Position numbers and translations under genes: made by a program. From an uncultured Selenomonadales bacterium (lineage in GTDB: Bacteria > Bacillota > Negativicutes > Selenomonadales > Selenomonadaceae), in the NCBI GenBank assembly GCA_947305445.1, contig CAMZDU010000116.1:1-5020 (forward strand): a DNA stretch of 5,020 bases, read 5' to 3'. Shown piece after piece: positions 1 through 5,020 of the stretch. The notes under the pieces were generated by a model. It was not told where the DNA came from, did not search any database, and saw nothing but the letters and a program-made list of their open reading frames with translations. Within the stretch, counting starts at the first letter, position 1. Each line of letters begins with the position of its first letter.

Positions 1-379
1 AATAAACTCTGCCTGGCGCAATCAAGTCGAATTCAATCGTCTGCCGCCACAAGTCGTGAGTCAGCGTGCCGCTCTGATAATTCGCCAAAATATCGTTACC
101 GGCCAGCGCGAAAACTTTTCCCGCACGAGTGAGGCGTTCCAATGTCGAATCATAAACCGCCAAAGACGTAATGCCCGCGGTCTTAGTCTGTCGAAGTACG
201 TCGTCGAGGTCAAGGCCTTCGCGCTCGGCCAAGTCGGCAATGTCCCTGAAGTCAACCGCCATGTCGACTTGATTGTTGTTGCTCTCGACAAAGTAGCGTT
301 GGCCCGCAATAATCAGCGCGGCAAACAATCCGACAGCGATTACGATTAACAGCGTGCGATTGTAAAAAAATTTTTTCAT
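1..379 (-). CDS. DUF5693 family membrane-anchored protein, N-terminal part (cut by window edge)
   Basis: The frame opens with ATG at 379-377 and stays open to base 1, giving 126 residues; the rest lies outside the window. Residues 2-6 are KKFFY, then a hydrophobic stretch at about residues 9-26 (LLIVIAVGLFAALIIAG) forms one membrane anchor or uncleaved signal. The exported part then shows 'DFRDIADLAEREGLDLDDVLRQ' type helices and 'AGITSLAVYDSTLERL', which I recognise as the start of DUF5693 proteins of Negativicutes and related Firmicutes; their biochemical function is unknown to me. The start lies 19 bases after the TAA that would end the full-length methyltransferase frame. The ribosome site is weak (GGGA six bases before ATG). 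In related genomes as I recall them, this gene sits after prfB and a DUF2993 gene and before csaB-type surface polymer genes, so a cell-envelope role is likely but inferred. Family call fairly sure, function not. Confidence 0.75.
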   Translation of the reverse strand, partial: MKKFFYNRTLLIVIAVGLFAALIIAGQRYFVESNNNQVDMAVDFRDIADLAEREGLDLDDVLRQTKTAGITSLAVYDSTLERLTRAGKVFALAGNDILANYQSGTLTHDLWRQTIEFDLIAPGRVY

Positions 380-398
380 CACAATTCCCAATTCCAAA

Positions 399-593
399 TT
401 ATTGCGCTTTGATAAGAAATATATCGCCGAGCGAACCGATCCAAGCCGTTGAATTTTTGAAATTGCAAAGCTCGTCAATCGAATATATTTTTTCTTCAAC
501 GGTCTGTTCAAGTTCAAGAATTAAAATATAGTGCGTATATCCGACCGATTTCAGCAGATTGAGCATGTTGTCGAAATGACCGCTTTTGTTTCA
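399..593 (-). other. In-frame continuation of the FkbM methyltransferase after an internal TGA
   Basis: After the TGA at 593-591 the same frame continues for 63 codons to TAA at 401-399. The translation is protein-like: it begins NKSGHFDNMLNLLKSVGY, continues with an ILILELEQ stretch and ends with STAWIGSLGDIFLIKAQ. A helix of the 'xKxGHFDxMLxLLxSVGY' type followed by a closing 'DIFLIK' strand is what I expect at the C-terminus of FkbM-type enzymes. If this segment is included, the gap to the next gene shrinks from 211 to 19 bases, matching the tight spacing of the other genes. The tail therefore looks like a recently detached C-terminus, not spacer. A TGG-to-TGA change (Trp to stop) is the simplest explanation; a sequencing or assembly error is possible. 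There is no other start or ribosome site suggesting a separate gene. Confidence 0.7.
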
Positions 594-1568
594 GGCCATG
601 GGATTAAACTCCATGAAAACGGGCGCGGGATTTTTTGCCAAAAGATTTTTCGCGCCGAACAAAGTTTGCGCCTCGAAACCTTCCGTATCAATCCAAATAT
701 ATTTTACTTCTTCTGCCGCGATTTTATTTTCGGCAAGGTAACTGTCGAGGGAAATAATTTTAATCGATTCGGTTGGAGCGTTGCGCTCGGAAGGCAACAA
801 ATGATTAAACATGCCGTTGCCGCCGGGGTTGGATAAATTCCTGTACATGGTCAAAGTGTCGAATTTTTCACCGAGACCGCAGTTGACGAGCGTCGCTTTA
901 TCTTCCATGTTGTTGAGGATTGTATTGATTCGCAAGAGCTTAAAATTTTCGGCGTCCGGCTCAAAGGCAAGCAACTTTAAATTCGGTGCAAGCTTTTTGC
1001 AAAAATAAATTCCTGTCGTGCCGATATTCGCGCCCAGGTCAAGGAAGTAGCCCGCGCTGTCGTCGACGCCGTAATATTTTTTCGCCAGTGCATGAAAAAG
1101 TTTCATATCGTTTTCCGCGAAGTTGACGCGCTTCGTGTACATGTAACGCATAACTACGTTGTCTTTGGCGGTTGCGACGTACGAGAGGTCTTCGACCGTG
1201 CAAGAGATAAATTTATTCAACTGCTGACTGATTTCAAAGTTTAAATGCAGATGAATCGCAAGCCCGCCCGTAGACGGATTTATCAGCGCGAAGGCGGCTT
1301 TGGGGTGTTGCAACCAGCTGATGATGTCCAGCGCGTAAATCACCTTGTCGGGTGGCAAACTTAACATTTGAACGGTCGCATCAAAAAAATTTCGTGAGTC
1401 CCGCTCAAAAATCAACAGCCAGTCCCAGGCGTCGCGCTTGAGTAAAATTTCCTGCGCGGGCTTATCGGGCGTTATCGTGTCAACTATGTCGATGTCTTTT
1501 GTGTCGGCAATATTATTGAGCCATTGTGCGCTTATGCCGATGCAGTCCCACACCAAAATTTTGAACAT
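591..1568 (-). CDS. FkbM family SAM-dependent methyltransferase, ends at a premature TGA
   Basis: The open frame gives 325 residues from ATG at 1568-1566, with GGAGG at 1580-1576 seven bases upstream; the gene starts 13 bases after the LmeA-like gene. The C-terminal half is a class I methyltransferase of the FkbM (Methyltransf_21) type. It has the SAM-binding glycine loop FLDLGANIG at 175-183, the acidic FEPD at 202-205, and the IDTEGFEAQ motif at 293-301. This family usually O-methylates sugars or small molecules, often surface glycans; the substrate here cannot be read from sequence. Residues 1-150 precede the methyltransferase fold and match no domain I recognise. The frame stops right after VFMEFNPMA, at the end of the core fold, whereas 63 further in-frame codons would make a 389-residue protein. 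The catalytic core is intact, so the shortened product might still fold, but a nonsense-mutated pseudogene or a base error is equally plausible. Its position among envelope genes suggests surface modification (inference). Confidence 0.85.
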   Translation of the reverse strand: MFKILVWDCIGISAQWLNNIADTKDIDIVDTITPDKPAQEILLKRDAWDWLLIFERDSRNFFDATVQMLSLPPDKVIYALDIISWLQHPKAAFALINPSTGGLAIHLHLNFEISQQLNKFISCTVEDLSYVATAKDNVVMRYMYTKRVNFAENDMKLFHALAKKYYGVDDSAGYFLDLGANIGTTGIYFCKKLAPNLKLLAFEPDAENFKLLRINTILNNMEDKATLVNCGLGEKFDTLTMYRNLSNPGGNGMFNHLLPSERNAPTESIKIISLDSYLAENKIAAEEVKYIWIDTEGFEAQTLFGAKNLLAKNPAPVFMEFNPMA

Positions 1569-1581
1569 GTTTAATCCTCCG

Positions 1582-2295
1582 CTAGTTGCGTGTCGCCTTG
1601 ACGAAAGCTTCGCCGTCGCGCATCTCCACCGTGCGGAATTGCAAACCGAACGGCATTTTGACGGCTTCGGTTAAGTTGAAATCGCCTAGAAATTTATCCA
1701 GATTGACGCGGCGCAAGATTGCATTCTCGACGTTTATGTACGTCATGTGGAAGTAGAGGTCACCTTCGCGGGCGAGAATTTGTCCGCCGATTTGAACGTC
1801 CGCATCTCTGCCGAGGATACTGACTTTTGCCGAAGCGGTGATGCCTTCGGGCGTCATTGTAACTTTTGGCTCCTGCAAGCGGTCAACTTTTTCGGCGAGG
1901 AAATTTTTCAACGCGTCCTCGGTTATAATGCCGCTTAACTCAAGATTGCCCGCCGACTGCAAACAACGGTTGGTGTGTTCTTCGCGGCTGATACCGTCCG
2001 TCGGGAAAAGCAATTCTTTAATGTTGATGTGTAGCGACGAACCGTCGAGCACCGCCTGCTTCAAGTTGAGTTCGCCGATTTGTGCGTCGTCGGTTTCGCA
2101 ATAAAGTTTGTCGACGTAACCTATTGCAATCTTCGCGCTCGGCAACGAATCCAATCGCAATGAAACTTCCTGCGCTTTGGTCAGCTCGGTGACTTTGGCT
2201 TTAAGATAATTTGTCAGCGCGGTGGGCACGGCGAATTGTGCGAACGCGAAGACCGCTACCAGCAAGATGAGTATTGCGGCTAAAAATTTTTTCAT
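1582..2295 (-). CDS. LmeA-like (DUF2993) exported lipid-binding protein
   Basis: The 237-residue product starts MKKF, with a hydrophobic stretch at residues 4-20 ending FAFAQFA, so it is a signal peptide or single N-terminal anchor. The body fits the DUF2993/LmeA pattern: 'EVSLRLDSLPSAKIAIG' near 43-59, the repeated short beta segments 'IGELNLKQAVLDGSSLHINI', 'LSGIITEDALKNFLAEK' near 120-136, and 'VTMTPEGITASAKVSILGRDADVQIGG' near 145-171. Members of this family bind phospholipid in the cell envelope; the mycobacterial LmeA affects lipomannan elongation, but in Firmicutes the role is not settled. The ATG at 2295-2293 is preferred over an in-frame GTG at 2304-2302, because GGAG at 2307-2304 lies eight bases before the ATG but directly abuts the GTG. 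It follows prfB after 52 bases and is followed 13 bases later by the methyltransferase gene. Family call good; molecular function inferred. Confidence 0.8.
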   Translation of the reverse strand: MKKFLAAILILLVAVFAFAQFAVPTALTNYLKAKVTELTKAQEVSLRLDSLPSAKIAIGYVDKLYCETDDAQIGELNLKQAVLDGSSLHINIKELLFPTDGISREEHTNRCLQSAGNLELSGIITEDALKNFLAEKVDRLQEPKVTMTPEGITASAKVSILGRDADVQIGGQILAREGDLYFHMTYINVENAILRRVNLDKFLGDFNLTEAVKMPFGLQFRTVEMRDGEAFVKATRN

Positions 2296-2303
2296 AATGT
2301 GCA

Positions 2304-2307
2304 CTCC
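2304..2307 (-). promoter_or_regulatory. Ribosome-binding site deciding the start of the LmeA-like gene
   Basis: On the minus strand GGAG is followed by TGCACATT and then ATG (2295-2293), a normal eight-base spacer. The alternative GTG begins immediately after the GGAG and would have no spacer, so the ATG is the better start. Confidence 0.65.
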
Positions 2308-2311
2308 GTTT

Positions 2312-2343
2312 TAGCTTATAGAAGGGACTTAGACTGTAAGCTA
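2312..2343. other. Inverted repeat (possible RNA hairpin) between prfB and the LmeA-like gene
   Basis: TAGCTTA at 2312-2318 and TAAGCTA at 2337-2343 are perfect complements, giving a 7-bp stem that could extend by two more pairs after one mismatch, around a loop of about 12 bases. It starts four bases after the prfB stop codon and ends just before the ribosome site of the next gene. The minus-strand RNA has no U-tract after the stem, so it does not look like a standard intrinsic terminator. It could mark an RNA processing or stability point or simply be chance; the stem is A/T rich and weak. Confidence 0.35.
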
Positions 2344-2347
2344 TCAC

Positions 2348-3455
2348 CTATAACCTGACATTAGCTTTGGCGGCCAGATAAGCGCGAATGAACGGATCTA
2401 AGTCGCCGTCCATTACCGCCTGAACGTTGCCGGTTTCTGCGCCCGTACGTAAATCTTTTACAAGCTTATAAGGCTGGAAGACGTAGGAGCGAATCTGGCT
2501 GCCCCATTCGATTTTTTTCAAGTCGCCTTCGAGTCCGGCAATTTCGACTTCCTTCTTCTCAAGCTCAAGCTCGAAAAGTTTGGCGCGGAGCATCTTCAAG
2601 CAACGCTCGCGGTTTTGAATCTGCGAACGCTCGTTCTGACACTGCACGACAATTCCCGTGGGAATATGCGTCATGCGAACGGCAGAAGAAGTTTTGTTGA
2701 TGTGCTGACCGCCCGCGCCGCTTGCCCGATAAGTGTCGACGCGAACGTCGGCCATATTTATATCGACTTCGACCGCGTCGTCAATCTCCGGCATGATGTC
2801 GCACGCGCTGAACGACGTATGACGCCGCGCATTTGAATCGAACGGCGAAATTCTCACGAGACGATGAATGCCTTTTTCGGATTTAAGATAGCCGTAAGCG
2901 TTGTGCCCTTTAATGAACAGCGACGCACTCTTGACGCCGGCTTCGTCGCCGGGCAACAAGTCAACGGTCTCGACTTCAAAGCCGTGACGCTCCGCCCAAC
3001 GTACATACATGCGCAGGAGCATTTGCGTCCAATCTTGCGCTTCGGTGCCGCCCGCGCCCGCATGTAACGTCAAAATCGCGTTGTTGCCGTCGTAGGGTTC
3101 GCTGAGCATGACTTCCAGCCGCAGATTTTCCAGGCCGCTTTCAATGTCAGAAATTTCCGCCGCAATGTCAGCCTCCTGCGACAGGTCGTCCTCTTCCAGC
3201 GCGAGTTCCAGAAGTATTTGCGCGTCGTCGAACTTGGCCAACAAATTTTTGTAAGTGTCGATGCCGGACTTGAGGTCGTTTAATTCTTGCGTGATTTTTT
3301 GCGCGGAGTCGGGGTTGTCCCAAAAAGTCGGCTCGCCCATTTTGTATTCGAGTTCGGCAATTTTGTCTTCTTTGCGAACAATGTCAAAGTGAATTCCCCA
3401 TTTCGTTCAGCTTGTCGCGCAGAGCAGTCAGCTCCGCTTTTCGATCTTCCAGCAT
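2348..3455 (-). CDS. prfB: Peptide chain release factor 2, expressed by programmed +1 frameshift
   Basis: RF2 ends translation at UGA and UAA codons by reading the stop and triggering peptide release on the ribosome. The gene is in two overlapping frames. ATG at 3455-3453 opens 23 codons (MLEDRKAELTALRDKLNEMG...) to an in-frame TGA at 3386-3384. Skipping one base (T at 3386) lets CTT continue as GAC (Leu-Asp) and gives 345 more residues to TAG at 2350-2348. The joined product is 368 aa, the normal RF2 length; starting at the internal Met (3340) would lose 38 residues. Visible motifs in full-length numbering are the N-terminal coiled-coil-like domain, the RF2 stop-recognition tripeptide SPF at 203-205, and the catalytic GGQ at 248-250 inside YRASGAGGQHINK. 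SPF separates it from RF1 (PxT). The gene itself ends in TAG, a codon RF2 does not read. It begins four bases after the nucleoside hydrolase stop, so translation is probably coupled. In many Firmicutes secA precedes prfB; here it does not. Confidence 0.97.
3383..3400 (-). promoter_or_regulatory. prfB: RF2 programmed +1 frameshift site (CTT TGA C with upstream G-rich SD-like element)
   Basis: The minus strand reads GGGGA, then ATTCA, then CTT TGA C. The CTT slippery codon followed by TGA and C is the universal RF2 autoregulatory site: when RF2 is scarce, the ribosome pauses at the poorly terminated UGA-C and slips +1, making more RF2. The upstream G-run (3399-3396) stands in for the internal Shine-Dalgarno element. 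It lies six bases before CTT, whereas the Escherichia coli site has three (AGGGGG UAU CUU), so the stimulator is weaker or differently placed. The site itself is certain because the two frames encode the complete family sequence only when joined here. Confidence 0.95.
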
Positions 3456-3459
3456 GTAA

Positions 3460-4476
3460 TCAGCTCCTTAAAGTTTTTTGGTAGCGCGAAATAAATTCCG
3501 CCGACTTTATTTTCGTGACAACTTCGACGGCGTAATTTTCAAAGGGCGGCATGGTGTCGTAAGTATAATTTTTACGGTAGAAGATCACTTGCCCGTAGGT
3601 TTCATTTTTATCCGTCATGCAGCTTGCGTGGCAAACGGCCGTTTCTTGAACAAAATCTTCCCAGGCGATGGCAGCCGTCAACACTGCGTCGCTAAGCGGC
3701 ATGTGTTCTATCTTTTCCACGTCCCGGCAGAACTCAAAATATTTTTCGTTGGCAACGGCGATAAATTTTTGCGCGGGTGAAGAAGTTTTCATCTTGTCCA
3801 AAATTTTTCTGTTGAAACAAAGTTTTTTATCGTTCATAATGTCCCAACCAATAACCGTCGTCGGCACGCCCAAATCGAGCAAAATTTTGTAAGCCTCTGC
3901 GTCTTTGTAAACGTTGAACTCGGCGACGGGCGTGGCATTGCCTTCGCCGAAGCCGGCTGTTCCCATTGACCAAAATTTTTTTACGCGGCTCATGGTTACG
4001 GGGTCTTTATCAATGGCAAGCGCGACATTCGTTGCCGGTCCGAGCACAACAATTTCTATTTCGTCGGGATTTTCTCTGACCGTCTCCAAAATAAAATCAA
4101 TCGCGCTCTTTGAACTCGCCGAGCCTTTCGGGTGAATCAAATCGGCGTCGCCCATGCCGTCCGAGCCGTAAACAGGGACAGTTTTGCTATCGATGCCGGC
4201 AAAAGATTTTTCTGCGCCTTTGTAAACTTGCACGTTGTTGCCGACAATTTCTAAAGTCATCAACGCATTTTTTGCCGCTTGTTCCAAGCTGACATTTCCC
4301 GCAACAACCGTAATGCCTTCAATTTTAATCGCGGGACTTTTTGCCGCCAAGACAATAGCCGCCGCGTCGTCGCCGCCCATATCGGTATCGATTATAACGC
4401 GATGTGCTCCGTAAGCCGTAGTTTGCAACGAGCTTAGGCAAAATATTATCAGTAAAAATTTTAGAAGACTCTTCAT
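3460..4476 (-). CDS. Signal-peptide-bearing nucleoside hydrolase (IUNH family)
   Basis: The 338-residue protein should cleave the N-glycosidic bond of ribonucleosides to base plus ribose. Residues 1-23 form a signal peptide: KSLLK, hydrophobic LLIIFCLSSL, then a TAYG|A cleavage-like site, so the enzyme probably acts in the periplasm. Family motifs are the calcium- and ribose-binding IIDTDMGGDDAAAI (28-41; D30, D32, D36, D37), VAGN (N61), the YGSDGMGD loop (103-110), VLGPATNVALA (144-154), EFNVYKDAEA (186-195; E186, N188) and the C-terminal aspartate in LSDAVLTAA (D263). The residue before D263 is Ser, where the protozoan inosine-uridine enzyme has the catalytic His, and DPG is DMG, so base preference may differ; specificity cannot be assigned. 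AAGGAG at 4490-4485 sits eight bases before the ATG and overlaps the stop of the upstream gene. The 3' end holds the prfB ribosome site, and it ends in TGA four bases before prfB. Family certain, export likely, substrate unknown. Confidence 0.9.
   Translation of the reverse strand: MKSLLKFLLIIFCLSSLQTTAYGAHRVIIDTDMGGDDAAAIVLAAKSPAIKIEGITVVAGNVSLEQAAKNALMTLEIVGNNVQVYKGAEKSFAGIDSKTVPVYGSDGMGDADLIHPKGSASSKSAIDFILETVRENPDEIEIVVLGPATNVALAIDKDPVTMSRVKKFWSMGTAGFGEGNATPVAEFNVYKDAEAYKILLDLGVPTTVIGWDIMNDKKLCFNRKILDKMKTSSPAQKFIAVANEKYFEFCRDVEKIEHMPLSDAVLTAAIAWEDFVQETAVCHASCMTDKNETYGQVIFYRKNYTYDTMPPFENYAVEVVTKIKSAEFISRYQKTLRS
3464..3469 (-). promoter_or_regulatory. prfB ribosome-binding site inside the upstream gene
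   Basis: AAGGAG lies eight bases before the prfB ATG and overlaps the last sense codons (TTA AGG AGC) of the nucleoside hydrolase. This supports the ATG at 3455 as the true prfB start and suggests that ribosomes finishing the hydrolase help start prfB. Confidence 0.85.
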
Positions 4477-4488
4477 AAAAATTTCTCC

Positions 4489-5020
4489 TTAAAATTGCGA
4501 CATGATTTTTGCGTTCTCGGCGGCCGTTAAGCTCGGCGAAAATTTTTTCAGCGCGGACAATGTGTTCTCGAACGTGTCAGCCAAAACCAATTCAACACGT
4601 CCGCCCAACAGCCGCTTTGCTTGACGGAAAACCAATCGATAATCTGGGCTTGACGCGACGAGGACATAGCTTGACGCTAAGTCCGAATGAGCCGCGCCGA
4701 TTATCTCTGCCAGTGACGGCGAAGACTCCTCGCTGCCCGAAACGAGAATTGATGCGCCGGCGTCCTGAAGTCGTTGTGCCTCGTCGGAATCTTTGGCCAC
4801 AGCAAGTGCGGCGACTTTCATCAGTGCTTCGTGTGCGGGCAAGACGTGCACTTCGCTCATGTTGGTGATTTTGACTTCGGAGAGCGGACCCCAGCCGATT
4901 GCCTGCTCCAATGTCTTGCCAACGTGATCCGTGTGCAGGTGAATGTCCAATCCGCCGCGTGCCCGCTCGACAATGGAAAAACTGCTAAAGTCTTTCATTT
5001 GCCGTTCCAGTTCGGGCAAG
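4489..5020 (-). CDS. DAK2/FakA (YloV)-like protein, C-terminal part (cut by window edge)
   Basis: The frame is open to the window edge; a TTG at 5019 is only an edge artefact, since family members carry a large N-terminal DAK2 kinase domain (about 200 residues) that must lie upstream. In the 176 visible residues, the stretch LDIHLHTDHVGKTLEQAI (24-41) followed by GPLSEVKITNM (44-54) is the 'VHIHTDxPGxVLExAxxxGxLxxIKIxNM' signature of FakA/YloV proteins. These phosphorylate fatty acids bound to a FakB partner for phospholipid synthesis. The next domain (from ALAVAKDSDEAQRLQDAGASILVSG to about residue 162) aligns in shape with the family C-terminal domain. However, the usual GGQTMNPS is here GSEESSPS and the LPNN motif is VASS. 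The protein ends soon after LSALKKFSP, whereas typical members continue for several dozen residues. It stops 12 bases before the nucleoside hydrolase. Family fairly sure; whether it is an active fatty-acid kinase cannot be judged without the N-terminus. Confidence 0.72.
   Translation of the reverse strand, partial: LPELERQMKDFSSFSIVERARGGLDIHLHTDHVGKTLEQAIGWGPLSEVKITNMSEVHVLPAHEALMKVAALAVAKDSDEAQRLQDAGASILVSGSEESSPSLAEIIGAAHSDLASSYVLVASSPDYRLVFRQAKRLLGGRVELVLADTFENTLSALKKFSPSLTAAENAKIMSQF

Noticed and set aside
366..379. Run of A and T after the DUF5693 start codon as a terminator or slippage site
   Set aside because: It simply encodes the Lys-Lys-Phe-Phe of the signal region; the LmeA-like gene begins with the same ATGAAAAAATTTTT pattern, and there is no GC-rich stem before it.
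591..593. TGA read as Trp or Gly by an alternative genetic code
   Set aside because: The window encodes RF2, uses TGA as the RF2 frameshift sensor and as the nucleoside hydrolase stop, and Trp is encoded by TGG elsewhere (for example in the prfB FWDN segment).
555..593. Selenocysteine insertion at the methyltransferase TGA
   Set aside because: No convincing bacterial SECIS-like stem-loop is visible just downstream (only a 3-bp GTC/GAC pairing), and FkbM enzymes are not known selenoproteins.
2302..2304. GTG start for the LmeA-like protein (240 aa)
   Set aside because: The GGAG ribosome site touches the GTG with no spacer, whereas it is ideally placed for the ATG nine bases downstream.
2348..3340. 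prfB starting at the internal ATG at 3340 (330 aa)
   Set aside because: It would lose 38 conserved N-terminal residues; the upstream ATG with AAGGAG plus the CTT-TGA-C frameshift site gives the normal RF2 length.
56..4868. Open frames on the plus strand (60 to 119 codons) throughout the window
   Set aside because: All lie opposite well-supported minus-strand genes, lack good ribosome sites and encode no recognisable protein; they are antisense shadows.

Overview
The window is a single co-directional gene block on the minus strand: six protein genes, two of them cut by the window edges, with gaps of 4 to 52 bases. There are no convincing plus-strand genes, RNA genes, mobile elements or CRISPR arrays. 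The organism looks like a diderm Firmicute of the Negativicutes (Selenomonadales-like, possibly gut or rumen). This is inferred from the DUF5693 and LmeA/DUF2993 proteins following prfB, the strong AAGGAG/GGAGG ribosome-binding sites, the moderate GC content and the style of the FkbM methyltransferase. It is not proven by a marker gene.

In transcription order (high to low coordinates): (1) 5020-4489, the C-terminal part of a DAK2/FakA (YloV)-like protein with several altered family residues and a short C-terminus. (2) 4476-3460, a nucleoside hydrolase with a signal peptide, so probably periplasmic. (3) 3455-2348, prfB (release factor 2), complete only when the conserved +1 programmed frameshift at CTT-TGA-C is taken into account; the joined product is 368 aa. 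(4) 2295-1582, an exported LmeA-like (DUF2993) protein. (5) 1568-591, an FkbM-family methyltransferase interrupted by an in-frame TGA; 63 more sensible codons follow in the same frame down to a TAA at 401-399. (6) 379-1, the N-terminus of a DUF5693 membrane-anchored protein that runs off the window.

The spacing suggests one or two operons. The first three genes are very tightly packed, and the prfB ribosome-binding site lies inside the end of the nucleoside hydrolase gene. A 52-base gap with a small hairpin but no U-tract separates prfB from the three envelope-type genes. prfB probably controls its own level through the TGA in its frameshift site. The other genes appear to concern nucleoside salvage, lipid or fatty-acid handling and cell-surface modification. 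I found no clearly new multi-gene system. The most interesting points are the internal TGA in the methyltransferase, the unusual spacing in the RF2 frameshift site, and the exported nucleoside hydrolase directly in front of prfB.
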